The position numbers and the translations under genes are program-made. The notes beneath the pieces were generated by a model, which had not been told where the DNA came from, ran no database searches, and was given only the letters and a program-made list of their open reading frames with translations. 64,000 nt of DNA from Vibrio pectenicida (GTDB lineage: Bacteria; Pseudomonadota; Gammaproteobacteria; Enterobacterales; Vibrionaceae), in the NCBI GenBank assembly GCA_024347015.1, contig AP024889.1, positions 868,001 through 932,000 on the forward strand, in the 5' to 3' direction. Positions within the stretch are counted from its first letter, which is position 1. Each line of letters starts with the position of its first letter. Below, in pieces: positions 44,811 to 54,036 of this stretch.

Positions 44811-46990
44811 TAGTAAACAACTCCGCATGGGATAAGTAGATTTTTAACTTCATCTGGAAAAACGACAGGCTCATAGTCGAGACCTAAATCGTCCATAATA
44901 CGCTCAGCAGCTTCTATTTTTTGGTAACATTCAGAGGCGGCTTGAGGGGTCAGTTCGTCGTTTTCAATATCGTAAAGCATGTGAATTTCTGCCTCCTTGC
45001 GCTTTGCTTCAGCAAATACGGCATCAACGATGTAATCATTCTTGCAGTCGACGCATTCTAAAAGGTTGACCTGTGTGCGTAGACTACAACCGGTTGAAGT
45101 GCAGTAAACGCCAGGGGCAACAGCATGAATGTGACGTTTTTGCTCTCGAATTTGTTTTTTCCAGTAATTGAGCGATAGCATGTCGTTATCTACTTTATCC
45201 TTAAAGAGATTGCGCTCAGCTTTCATCATGTTTCTTGCGAACTCCTTACCCTTCCCGCCAGCGACACGTTCTTTGTTTGCAAGTTTTTTATAGATATTTA
45301 GATAGACTTGGGCTTGTTGATCGACTCTTTCTTCATCAATTGCGTGGGCTAGGTTTTGTTTTTGCTTTCTGATTTTCTGGAATTTACTGGCATTCTTAGC
45401 GTAATGGCGAGTCATTGCCATTGATACATGACTAAACTGCTGTTTAAGTTGCGGAAAGCTGCAAAGCTCAAAACCAATTAAGTAGTAAGCAAAAGAGCGG
45501 CGAAGTTGATGCCCTGAAAATTCATAATCTTTACCCACTTCAAACGATAAGTTTGGGTCAGAGGTTTTTAGGTCAACAATGTCTTCATTGGTGAGCGCTA
45601 TCTCTTCGCTCATTGCATCATTAAACCAAGCCTTAGAGTGCTTTCCTAATTGGTGCTTAGTTATTCCACTGAAATCCTCTTTTACTTTATGAAAAAAGGA
45701 GCGCGAGTTTGGGTGTCGCTTTCTTAGTGGCGAGTGCAGTGCTTGAAGGACTTCATACGCTTTCATGCCCGTCTCAGTGGTAACAAACTCATCCTGCTTT
45801 GATTGAGTGCCTTTGGCAGTTTTTGATAGGTCGGCATGAATAACATGTATCTTCTGCTTTTTGATTGTCTCAACCTTACAGCCCTGGGTGGTGTGAAGGT
45901 CATACATCTCATCGGCTCTCATTCCTGTTCGAGCCATTAACCCCCACAGGCAGCCACCATTGAGCATTTTAAAGAGAGAACGAGCCTCTTGAAGCCCCGT
46001 GATGGACCATTGCCCAATCGTTTGCTGGCGTTCGGTGTGGAACTTGTCAATGTAATCGTTTCTTATCTCTGGTTTATGAAGACGTACAAGAGCAAGTACC
46101 TCTTCTTCGCTTGGAGCGTTAAGTATTGCAAAGGCTTGTTGAAAAGAAAGGGAGCGTTTTTTTTTCTCTAAATACCATTGAATGTTACCGTTTTTCAATA
46201 GTGCTTCATCACTGGTAAGGTACTTTGCATAACCTTCATACACTTTATCAAAGTAGATGGTGATGTATTCTGCTAATTGCTCTAGCTTATCACGAAGGGC
46301 ATAAGCTTCATTAATGAGGGCTTCTGACCTTTGAAGGCCACGATAGTAAAGCCTCTGTGGAATGACGGTATATTGCTGGGCTTCTTTGAGGGCTAACCCA
46401 AAGTCAGAGGCTTTGGGTTTTTTATTCAGGTTAACCTCAAATGGCAAGCCTCTTGCTTCTGTATAAAGGTGACTTAATCCTCTGTAAATTTTATCTCTTT
46501 CAAAATCGATGTCGGTAAAGCCAGTTAAGACCCATGTTTCGAGTCGGTCAAAGTCTAACGCAGATAGGGTGTTATACCCTTCATCCAAAAGTGGGATAAT
46601 GACGATCTTTAGGTCCCTTAATGCCCCATAAAGAGTGCTGAATGAATGGTCATGAGGTGAGAGCCACATCATTTTAAGTAACAGGATTTTAAGCTGGTTT
46701 TTTAGGTTTCGTTCAATGACTTTACCATCAAGTGTAAAATCAATAGTGCGGGTCTGCTTTGCTCTTGGCTCAAAATAAGGCTGTAGGTTTCTCCAAGCCT
46801 CGTTATCGCCAATTTTACCCATCGATTCACCCGTAACAGTAAAGCCAATATCAAGGTTTTCTAGCTCATCCCAATCGCCACGCTCAATCGCTGGCTGTAA
46901 TACATCCGTTAAGTAATTTTTATGAGGGCCGACGCTTTCTTGCGCTTTAAGAAGCTTGTTTTGATGCTCTAGGTCAGAGAGTTTTATCAT
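44810..46990 (-). CDS. Tyrosine recombinase, third of the triplet (GinC-like)
   Basis: A 726-residue protein from the ATG at 46990 (GGAGG upstream), whose catalytic domain includes MARTGMRADEMYDLHT (first Arg), SGHQLRRSFAYYL (HxLR) and SHVSMAMTRHYAKNA (Tyr). A C-terminal cysteine group (CTSTGCSLRTQ, LECVDCKND) may bind zinc. It is ten bases downstream of the second recombinase. The frame extends upstream to 47059 into that gene, but the ribosome site marks 46990. Confidence 0.85.
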   Translation of the reverse strand: MIKLSDLEHQNKLLKAQESVGPHKNYLTDVLQPAIERGDWDELENLDIGFTVTGESMGKIGDNEAWRNLQPYFEPRAKQTRTIDFTLDGKVIERNLKNQLKILLLKMMWLSPHDHSFSTLYGALRDLKIVIIPLLDEGYNTLSALDFDRLETWVLTGFTDIDFERDKIYRGLSHLYTEARGLPFEVNLNKKPKASDFGLALKEAQQYTVIPQRLYYRGLQRSEALINEAYALRDKLEQLAEYITIYFDKVYEGYAKYLTSDEALLKNGNIQWYLEKKKRSLSFQQAFAILNAPSEEEVLALVRLHKPEIRNDYIDKFHTERQQTIGQWSITGLQEARSLFKMLNGGCLWGLMARTGMRADEMYDLHTTQGCKVETIKKQKIHVIHADLSKTAKGTQSKQDEFVTTETGMKAYEVLQALHSPLRKRHPNSRSFFHKVKEDFSGITKHQLGKHSKAWFNDAMSEEIALTNEDIVDLKTSDPNLSFEVGKDYEFSGHQLRRSFAYYLIGFELCSFPQLKQQFSHVSMAMTRHYAKNASKFQKIRKQKQNLAHAIDEERVDQQAQVYLNIYKKLANKERVAGGKGKEFARNMMKAERNLFKDKVDNDMLSLNYWKKQIREQKRHIHAVAPGVYCTSTGCSLRTQVNLLECVDCKNDYIVDAVFAEAKRKEAEIHMLYDIENDELTPQAASECYQKIEAAERIMDDLGLDYEPVVFPDEVKNLLIPCGVVY

Positions 46991-47000
46991 GGAGCCTCCG

Positions 47001-49349
47001 TTACGATAAGGATAAAATTGCGTGGTCGATAGAGACTCTTGGGTGACGACCTTGGGCATTAAATATTGTCATAGCCCCATCGAATACATCGTCACTCGCC
47101 CCGTCTAGCGTATACTCAAATTGCTCAATTTTTTCATGGATCTCACCTGTGGAATCCGGGTACATATCAAGGGCTTCTTTGAGAACATCGATAAATGAAA
47201 CGAGCTTATAAATCGCCTCAATGTCATCTAATGCCTTGGCTGATTGGCACTTGTAACACATGTCAAATTCAGCGCAAGGCAAGTTTGCGCCTAGAGCATG
47301 GTTTGTTTTTCGCTGCGTGTTTTTGCCTTCACTGATGACTTGCTTGCCGTTACAAAGCAATCCATTGGGGTTGGTTTTAGCGCTACCTTCCTCGCACATC
47401 TTCTTCCCTTCATCGTGTGACAACATTGGAATGCCACGTCTTTTCACCACTATGTCTTTTGCTTGCTCTAAGCTTGTGTCCCCATTGAGATTCTCAACCA
47501 CTTCCATACTCTGAGATAGGATGACCTTATTCACCAAGGGGTCCCCGTTCTGATAGCATTTCTCTAACGTTTCCTTTGTACTTTGAAGTATACTTTGAGT
47601 CTTTTGAACCCCTCCCTCAGCATAGGCTTGGTTACTGGTCATTTCTCGCCAGCGACTCGATTGAAGAGAGATGTAGTAACGGTTTGGCTCGACAGACCAT
47701 TTTCCCATTAAGTTTGATGAAATAGGACTGACACCTTCCCAATCTTTAGGACCGTTGTCATTACCTCTCGTTAAAAGCAGTCGTTCATATTTTTTTGGCT
47801 GTTTGTCTGCCTTCTCTGTAGCGTATTGCTCTATACCTTTGATTAACGTTAAATCAGAAGCTGGTACTTTAAAGGAACCACCCATTCCATTTCTATAGTC
47901 AAAAGAAACGGTTACATTGCCATCACTATCTCTATCAGAATACGTGAGTGGAAGTAAAATCCCTTTTAGTGGTAAGTCTGTGTAGCACGACAAAATACAG
48001 TAGGCGCTATTGGTTGCCCCTCGTCCAGCTATGGGTTTGGAGGTTACTTGTACTTCTTTATGAACAAGCGAGCGCCCCAGGTGATTGACCGTTTTGTTTA
48101 ACGTGATTATTTGCTGGTTTCGGTAGGCATAATACAATTCCTTAAACCAAGGCAGACTGCCAGCCCGAAGCGGAGAGAGCAGGTGCAGTTGGTTAACCAG
48201 CCTTTTATTTAACTGTTGCAAGTCAAAGTTATGATTTACCTTTGCGTTGTTATTGAGTGAGAAAATTAACTCGGTGCCATCGTCACCAGTGCCGTACAGT
48301 CTAGAGAGTCGTTCGAGTAACCGAATGAACTTCACACCATCACGCTTATCAACATCAAATTGTTCACCCACTAATAGCGCATCGACTCCTTTGTTTGCTC
48401 TGGGCTTGTGGCTTGAGACTTTCACAACCTGTAGGCTCTTATCACGCTCTTCTGTGTGAACCTTAATCGGGTGGCAAATGTCTCGAATGTTACTGTCATT
48501 CATTGAAGTGAAATAGCACATCAAATGATAAGCTGCGCCCATTGTTAGGTTAAAGGCTGCACCAGAATTCACGTTTGTGCCATTTTTACTTTGCTTTGCA
48601 ATACATGAATCCAACGAAGTTTCAATTCGAATTATTTCCTCTTGTTCACCAAGACTAATAACAATAGGAAGTGATTCTGGCAGAGGGATATTGTTTTCTT
48701 TGGCGGAAATGAGCTGTGGTGCTAGAGTAAAGAAGAGGTTCTCCAAACGTGTCACTAACAGTGCTTCTTCTTCCTCGGAATATCCCTTGTTTGGTGTCCT
48801 TTCTCCAAAAAACGCCCGATGACGTAAGGCCCAGTCAGAAACGGGCAATCCGCACCAGTTTAACGCCCTACGAAGAGATGAGAGCAGAGATGGGCACGTC
48901 GATTCTTTAATGCCTAACTCATCACCATGACTGTACTCCCACAGGCGTTTAGAAGGGCTAAACATCTTGATGCGATGCCTTAATTCGCCATCGTTGCCAG
49001 CAAACTTGAGATACCCACTTTCCGTAAAGGGGTCAACATTTACTGCATCACAGAAGGCAAGATGTGCGCGTAGGTCTTCGTAGGTTGTTCTGAGTGTATC
49101 TGCTGAGTTGCCATGGCTGACATATTGGTTAGCCTTTTGGCAAAAGCGACGAATATATGTAGCTCGGCTGTCTATTTTCGTACTCTCTTTGTTACACCCT
49201 AAATGTAATAAGTGAGAAACATCGAACGGCCGTGGCTTTCTTGAATTAGAACCTTTATAAGGAATCGTTAGCTCCAAAGGCACAACATTTTGACTGTTGC
49301 GCACACGTTTTACAGAGCTGGATTGTCTTGCGATTTTACTTTTTGCCAT
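47001..49349 (-). CDS. Large protein of the recombinase triplet (GinB-like), degenerate tyrosine recombinase
   Basis: A 782-residue protein sandwiched between two clear tyrosine recombinases. A first arginine may be in MNDSNIRDICHP, and SSRWREMTSNQAY takes the place of the HxLR motif, with a candidate tyrosine in ETLEKCYQNGD. The C-terminal cysteines (LLCNGK, LPCAEFDMCYKCQSA) could bind zinc. The ATG at 49349 overlaps the stop of the first recombinase (TAATG) and has GGAGG upstream. The altered catalytic box suggests a structural role, similar to TnpB variants, but this needs alignment. Confidence 0.7.
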   Translation of the reverse strand: MAKSKIARQSSSVKRVRNSQNVVPLELTIPYKGSNSRKPRPFDVSHLLHLGCNKESTKIDSRATYIRRFCQKANQYVSHGNSADTLRTTYEDLRAHLAFCDAVNVDPFTESGYLKFAGNDGELRHRIKMFSPSKRLWEYSHGDELGIKESTCPSLLSSLRRALNWCGLPVSDWALRHRAFFGERTPNKGYSEEEEALLVTRLENLFFTLAPQLISAKENNIPLPESLPIVISLGEQEEIIRIETSLDSCIAKQSKNGTNVNSGAAFNLTMGAAYHLMCYFTSMNDSNIRDICHPIKVHTEERDKSLQVVKVSSHKPRANKGVDALLVGEQFDVDKRDGVKFIRLLERLSRLYGTGDDGTELIFSLNNNAKVNHNFDLQQLNKRLVNQLHLLSPLRAGSLPWFKELYYAYRNQQIITLNKTVNHLGRSLVHKEVQVTSKPIAGRGATNSAYCILSCYTDLPLKGILLPLTYSDRDSDGNVTVSFDYRNGMGGSFKVPASDLTLIKGIEQYATEKADKQPKKYERLLLTRGNDNGPKDWEGVSPISSNLMGKWSVEPNRYYISLQSSRWREMTSNQAYAEGGVQKTQSILQSTKETLEKCYQNGDPLVNKVILSQSMEVVENLNGDTSLEQAKDIVVKRRGIPMLSHDEGKKMCEEGSAKTNPNGLLCNGKQVISEGKNTQRKTNHALGANLPCAEFDMCYKCQSAKALDDIEAIYKLVSFIDVLKEALDMYPDSTGEIHEKIEQFEYTLDGASDDVFDGAMTIFNAQGRHPRVSIDHAILSLS

Positions 49350-50752
49350 TACGACCAACCTCCGTTTATTTTGCGGTTTTTGGCCTTGGCCATGTTGATT
49401 TGGTCGTCCAACTTATTCATGTACTTAATATATTTTTCAGTGGTTGAAGTGTTTGCGTGCCCCATTAGTGTGGCTAACTCTTCCATAAGGTAGTCATAGC
49501 CAACATCACGTTCTTTTGACTCATTCCAAAGCCAATGGGTGGCAAAGGTAGAACGTAAATCATGAATACGGTAATACCAAGAAGAGTCCACTTCGCGTAT
49601 CTGTTTTCGAAGGTTTGAAAAGTGTGTTTCCAAAGTGTTGCCTGAGTATGGCGTCCCTTTATTTGAAATAAATAGGTACTCAACGGCATCTAAAATCTCG
49701 CCAGCCTGAACAAGTTCATTTCGTTTGTTTAGGTTTTTATGTCGTGTGTTACTTTCTTTGTATATTTCTAACTCTTCGTACAGCTCAATGGGAACTTCTA
49801 CAGTTCGGTGCTTACTGCCTTTTGTCCGAGTAATTTTGATAGGTACTGCATCTAAATCACTGTAGTCAGCCTTTCCTATGTCGTGAGCAGGGAAATGAAT
49901 TGCTTCGTCAATTCGAAGTCCTGCCTCAACACATAGCCGGCAGATTAGTTCTGTGGCCTCTGGCAGTGAAGTTACATGTTCATTAAATAAAGCCTTGTGC
50001 TCAGGGTGCATAGGCTTTAGCTTTTTATGGGCGGGAGTGTTTTCTTTTTTAGGAAACATCTTCATGATATTGGATGTTTCATAATTACGTCTAGAGCCCG
50101 ATCTTGTGTGAGCCAACATATCGTGCTGGTTTAATTCTTGATGCATTGTTCCAGTTGTGAAATGGGTAACAACATGCTGATCATCATTTTTGATGTAGCC
50201 ATATTTTTGCATCCACTTATAGAATCCAATGACGGCACTCATATAACTTCTAGCTGTAGATAAACTAAAAGCTTCATCACCCTTAGCACCTTCTATATTA
50301 TTGCAGTTCGCAAGTAAGAACTCAGCAAACAGCCAAGGTGCCCCTTCTTCTTCATACTTCGATAGGGTTTTATAAGTTAGATATTCAGGTGGTATTTCTT
50401 TACCTTCTTCATCAACTTGAGAGTAATGAGTGGAATCTAAATAACGAGTAAATGCTAGCAAGCCTTTTGCAATTGAGCCGGTGTCTTTGACAGCACCTTC
50501 ACCACGTAATTTAGACACTAGGTATAGGGATTGTGGGTAAACAATAGTCCCGTCAGGGGCAATGATGATATCGGTTTTCTTTAGGCGTGAATCCAGATTG
50601 GAGGGGGAAAGGTAGGGTGAGTGAGTCACCTCTCCAGATTCAGTATTGATGCTCGCTGAAATTTTTAGCTTTGCTAATGTATCTACCTCTATGGGAAGCA
50701 ATAGGTAGTCATCATAAATATCAGAATATTTTTCTTCATGCGTTTCTATCAC
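49349..50752 (-). CDS. Tyrosine recombinase, first of the triplet (GinA-like)
   Basis: A 467-residue integrase with a SAM-like N-terminal core-binding region (residues about 80-210) and a catalytic domain with VEAGLRIDEAIHF (Arg I), HDLRSTFATHWL (HxLR) and MGHANTSTTEKYIKYM (His/Trp box and Tyr). It is closest to the right island end (50843) and is read inward. It heads the four-gene operon, which is translationally coupled throughout. Confidence 0.9.
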   Translation of the reverse strand: MIETHEEKYSDIYDDYLLLPIEVDTLAKLKISASINTESGEVTHSPYLSPSNLDSRLKKTDIIIAPDGTIVYPQSLYLVSKLRGEGAVKDTGSIAKGLLAFTRYLDSTHYSQVDEEGKEIPPEYLTYKTLSKYEEEGAPWLFAEFLLANCNNIEGAKGDEAFSLSTARSYMSAVIGFYKWMQKYGYIKNDDQHVVTHFTTGTMHQELNQHDMLAHTRSGSRRNYETSNIMKMFPKKENTPAHKKLKPMHPEHKALFNEHVTSLPEATELICRLCVEAGLRIDEAIHFPAHDIGKADYSDLDAVPIKITRTKGSKHRTVEVPIELYEELEIYKESNTRHKNLNKRNELVQAGEILDAVEYLFISNKGTPYSGNTLETHFSNLRKQIREVDSSWYYRIHDLRSTFATHWLWNESKERDVGYDYLMEELATLMGHANTSTTEKYIKYMNKLDDQINMAKAKNRKINGGWS

Positions 50753-50822
50753 AAAACAATCCTCGATATGTTACCCACATATCAAAGATATATTTGTCAA
50801 AAAAAAACATCAAGGTTATCTG

Positions 50823-51176
50823 TCATAAAGAATTTGTAAGGGTAAACTTCTTTTCTCCCCAAACTCCAAATTGTTCAGCAATGGCATGATCTTCATCAGA
50901 AAGTAGGGAGAAGTTGAGGTTATCACGTTCGATAAATTTACCTAGGCGTTTGACCGGGTCGATACTGACACCCAGTACCACGACATTGTGCTCATCTAGT
51001 TCTGCTTTCACATCACGCAAGCCTTGCGCTTGAACGGTACAGCCAGGTGTCATCGCTTTGGGGTAAAAATAAAACAGCACCTTCTTACCAGTGAAATCAC
51101 TGAGTGAAACCGTATTATCATCTTGATCTTGAAGTGAAAAAACTGGGGCCATAGCACCCGCGGTTAGCGTGTTCAT
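50823..51176 (-). pseudogene. bcp: 5' fragment of native bcp, truncated by the island
   Basis: The first 111 residues are a normal Bcp (peroxidatic cysteine in TPGCTVQAQGLRD), ending at FGVWGEKKF. Then six island-encoded residues (TLTNSL) and a stop follow. The native continuation MGKIYDG lies at 16856. The fragment keeps the peroxidase core but lacks the last 44 residues, so it is probably inactive. It stays downstream of gcvR, its usual neighbour. Confidence 0.9.
50832..50845 (-). repeat. Right terminal inverted repeat of the island
   Basis: Read on the minus strand these bases are TACCCTTACAAATT, equal to the left end sequence except in the two-base spacer. The outermost T and A bases also belong to the bcp codon for Phe111, so the exact edge is uncertain by a few bases. 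Confidence 0.65.
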
Positions 51177-51188
51177 TGATTCTCCTTT

Positions 51189-51731
51189 CTATAGACTGTT
51201 TTTGATGAAATTGAGTGATCCATGTACACCAAGGGTGGTGCATAACTCGTCAAACTCTTCGTTCAATTGCATTAAGTTAAAATGGGCATCGACTTTTGCT
51301 GTGATGGCAATGTGGAATTGGTTTTTAGAACATTGAGTTTTATCTTTATGAATAGTTTGTGCGCTCAATGAGGAAAGGCCAATGGTTCTATCTGCAAAAA
51401 ACTGAGTAAATTTCTCCGTAATGCCCAGTTTATCATCAGATTCTACAAATACCTCTACATGATAATAATTATATTTATACGTATGTTCAGAGGTACGCTT
51501 CATCATAGTGATGAGGTCGAGTTCTTGACCCAATAGTGGTAACGTTGTCTCGACACGAATAATACCGGCATTATTACCTGAAAGTAGCATGATAAGAGTG
51601 AACTCATGGCCAAAAAGAGCGATGCGACTATCAACTATATTGCACCCTGTTTTTGTGACGAGTTGTACGACTTGGTTGCACACCCCTGGACGATCTGTCC
51701 CTACTGCTGTTATCACCAGATGTTGAGCCAT
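51189..51731 (-). CDS. gcvR: Glycine cleavage system transcriptional repressor GcvR
   Basis: A 180-residue protein with two ACT domains: LVITAVGTDRPGVCNQVVQLV at the start and YHVEVFVESDDKLGITEKF in the second half. GcvR interacts with GcvA to control glycine cleavage in enterobacteria. The pairing with bcp (12 bases upstream of it) and divergent dapA is typical for Vibrio and E. coli relatives. Confidence 0.9.
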   Translation of the reverse strand: MAQHLVITAVGTDRPGVCNQVVQLVTKTGCNIVDSRIALFGHEFTLIMLLSGNNAGIIRVETTLPLLGQELDLITMMKRTSEHTYKYNYYHVEVFVESDDKLGITEKFTQFFADRTIGLSSLSAQTIHKDKTQCSKNQFHIAITAKVDAHFNLMQLNEEFDELCTTLGVHGSLNFIKNSL

Positions 51732-51980
51732 AATATCACTATTGAGTCATTGTTATGATTGTTAACCAAATAGCTTAGCATAGTTACACTAGGGCCAGTA
51801 GACCCGAGATAAAGTATGATTTATGACCTCAGTCTGACACCTATACAAGGTGTAATTTGGCAAAGTTCTAACATATGGTAAATATTCATTCAAATAGGTG
51901 ATTTAAGCGACTTTAATCCCTTGTGTTTCTTAATCGCCTTACAGTAACATGCAAACAGTATCTATATTAGGGAGAAAGAC

Positions 51981-52859
51981 ATGTTTTCGGGAAGCATTGT
52001 AGCGCTCATTACCCCCTTTACCCATGATGGTGAAGTTGATTTCGCTAGTCTGAAAAAATTGGTGGATTTTCATGTTGAGTCTGGTTCAAATGGCATAGTT
52101 GCTGTCGGTACAACGGGAGAATCGGCAACGCTAACCGTTGAAGAGCATGTCAAAGTGGTGACTAAGGCAGTTGAATTTGCTGATGGGCGCATTCCTGTTA
52201 TTGCAGGAACGGGCGCGAATGCCACACATGAATCAGTTACCTTCAGTCGTTTGCTGAATAATTCTGGTGTTTCAGGCTGCTTAAGTGTTACGCCTTATTA
52301 CAACAAACCGACTCAGGAAGGGTTGTACCAACATTATAAGGCGATTGCAGAAGAGAGTGATGTGCCGCAAATCTTGTATAACGTTCCTGGTCGTACGGCG
52401 GTAGACTTACTACCTGAAACCGTTGCTCGTTTGGCTGAAATCGATAATATCGTCGCGCTTAAAGATGCAACGGGTGATTTAAGTCGAATTGACATTCATC
52501 GTGAACTTTGTGGCAAAGATTTTATCTTACTAAGTGGCGATGATTCCAGTGGCCTCGATTTTGTTAGACGTGGTGGGCAGGGAGTGATTTCTGTGACGAA
52601 TAACATTGCTGCGGCAGATATGGCGAACATGATGAAACTTGCCCTTGAAGGTAATTTCGATGAAGCCGAAGCGATTAATCAACGCTTGATGCTGCTGCAT
52701 AAAAACTTGTTTGTTGAGTCTAGCCCGATCCCAGTTAAATGGGCAGCACATAAAATGGGTTTGATAGAATGTGGCGATTTACGCTTACCGTTAACTGAGC
52801 TGTCTGAGTCAGCTCGCCCAATGGTGGTAAAGGCAATGACAGACGCCCGTATCGACTAA
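51981..52859 (+). CDS. dapA: 4-hydroxy-tetrahydrodipicolinate synthase
   Basis: The 292-residue enzyme condenses pyruvate and aspartate semialdehyde in lysine and diaminopimelate synthesis. It shows GTTGESATL, the catalytic tyrosine in [10 protein letters not shown], and the Schiff-base lysine in [10 protein letters not shown]. The start has AGGGAGA upstream. The 249-base gap to gcvR contains the divergent promoters; I see no lysine riboswitch there. Confidence 0.96.
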   Translation: MFSGSIVALITPFTHDGEVDFASLKKLVDFHVESGSNGIVAVGTTGESATLTVEEHVKVVTKAVEFADGRIPVIAGTGANATHESVTFSRLLNNSGVSGCLSVTPYYNKPTQEGLYQHYKAIAEESDVPQILYNVPGRTAVDLLPETVARLAEIDNIVALKDATGDLSRIDIHRELCGKDFILLSGDDSSGLDFVRRGGQGVISVTNNIAAADMANMMKLALEGNFDEAEAINQRLMLLHKNLFVESSPIPVKWAAHKMGLIECGDLRLPLTELSESARPMVVKAMTDARID

Positions 52860-52871
52860 ATTAATATGAAT

Positions 52872-52892
52872 TGCCGAAGCTCAGCTTCGGCA
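52872..52892 (+). terminator. Strong hairpin between dapA and bamC
   Basis: TGCCGAAGCT (52872-52881) and AGCTTCGGCA (52883-52892) form a ten-base stem followed by TTTAATTA. Its short T-run suggests partial termination, leaving bamC transcribed with dapA. Confidence 0.6.
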
Positions 52893-52912
52893 TTTAATTA
52901 CCAGGAGTTTCA

Positions 52913-53938
52913 ATGAAATTGTCTCATCAGCTAGTCGTGAGTTCGCTAGCTGTTTTTGTTTTGAGCGCTTGCTCTGGCGGGGCGACTCAGCGCCGTCAGG
53001 CTAAAGATGACTTTGAGTACCTCGATACTCAACCGTTAACTGAGTGGAAAAATATTGAAGGTGTCGAACCACGTATTTATCCAAACTACCAGATCCCGTC
53101 AGGAGAGTTTACTGGTGGTGTAGGGAAGTCTGTCGATATTCGACCTCCTCAGCAAGTTCTTGAGTTAATTCCAGGTGCGCGTACTGAGCGCCATGGTGAA
53201 GAAGTTACGTTATGGCTGCTTAAGAAAGATGAGCTAGATAAAGTGTGGCAAACGGTATTAACTATGCTTGAGGAGCGTAAGATCACCATTCGTGAGCAAA
53301 GCGATAGTCGTATTGAAACGGATTGGGTGACTTGGATATCTGAAGACGAAGACGAAGAGATTGGTTCTCGTTATGAGATCACTAATATGGAAGCGAACAA
53401 ACGTTATGGCTTCAAAATATCTTTGATTGATTGGCGCGAGGCTGGCAAAAAGCACCCAGTATCGGCGACTAATAAAGAGCGCTACAACGTGTTGATGACT
53501 AATTTGGTTACCGCACGTTATGATCTTGATGTTCGTCAGGCAGCAGAGCGTCGTGCTCAAGAGTTAGTCAAAAATATCCCAATAACTATGGGTACAGACC
53601 GCAGTGGTTTCCCAGTTATTATTGCGCGCTCTCCATACAATGTCTTGTGGTCTCGTTTGCCTAACTTATTACCATCAATGGGCTTTTCTATTGAGGAACG
53701 TAATCAATCACAAGGAACAGTCAAAGCTAAATACGCAGAGCCAAATGATGAATTTTGGACCAAAATTGGTGTTAAACCGATTCATTTGTCTTCAGGTAAA
53801 TATACTTTCCTATTTGGTGATTTAGGTAACCGTACTTCTATTAATGTGACGGATTCTTCAGGTAAGCCAGTCGAAGAGAAGTTACTAAAAGATATGGTTC
53901 CTGTACTATCCGCAGTGGCTGATAAAAACATCAAATAA
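52913..53938 (+). CDS. bamC: Outer membrane assembly lipoprotein BamC
   Basis: A 341-residue lipoprotein of the BAM complex. The N-terminal signal ends in a lipobox (VFVLSAC, cysteine at residue 20), followed by an unstructured segment and two helix-grip domains. Location after dapA is the conserved arrangement (formerly nlpB). It helps the insertion of beta-barrel proteins in the outer membrane. Confidence 0.93.
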   Translation: MKLSHQLVVSSLAVFVLSACSGGATQRRQAKDDFEYLDTQPLTEWKNIEGVEPRIYPNYQIPSGEFTGGVGKSVDIRPPQQVLELIPGARTERHGEEVTLWLLKKDELDKVWQTVLTMLEERKITIREQSDSRIETDWVTWISEDEDEEIGSRYEITNMEANKRYGFKISLIDWREAGKKHPVSATNKERYNVLMTNLVTARYDLDVRQAAERRAQELVKNIPITMGTDRSGFPVIIARSPYNVLWSRLPNLLPSMGFSIEERNQSQGTVKAKYAEPNDEFWTKIGVKPIHLSSGKYTFLFGDLGNRTSINVTDSSGKPVEEKLLKDMVPVLSAVADKNIK

Positions 53939-53985
53939 TTGAATGAAAACTAACTCTATACTTTAAGAGTAAAGTTTGGAAATAA

Positions 53986-54015
53986 AAAGCTGACTGTGAA
54001 AAGTCAGCTTTTTTT
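53986..54015 (+). terminator. Rho-independent terminator of dapA-bamC
   Basis: AAAGCTGACT (53986-53995) and AGTCAGCTTT (54002-54011) with loop GTGAAA, followed by seven T. The A-run before the stem makes it usable from the convergent side also. Confidence 0.85.
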
Positions 54016-54036
54016 GGTCGATTTATCGTTAGTTGA

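Larger units (their letters stand above)
16857..50843 (-). mobile_element. GInt/Tn554-like genomic island inserted in bcp, carrying defence genes
   Basis: The native bcp gene is broken exactly between codons 111 and 112, with the halves at 50844-51176 and 16722-16856. Reading inward, the left end has TACCCTT-GG-AAATT and the right end TACCCTT-AC-AAATT, followed by partly matching ATGA tracts, so the ends are short imperfect inverted repeats. Seven extra bases lie between the left repeat and the bcp remnant, as expected for Tn554-like coupling sequences. Three adjacent tyrosine recombinases and a small helical protein at the right end would mobilise it. Length is about 34.0 kb. The class name (genomic islands with integrase triplets) is from memory. 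Confidence 0.85.

Noticed and set aside
51732..51980. Lysine riboswitch before dapA
   Set aside because: No L-box-like pairing is visible in the short gcvR-dapA interval; I read it as an ordinary divergent promoter region.
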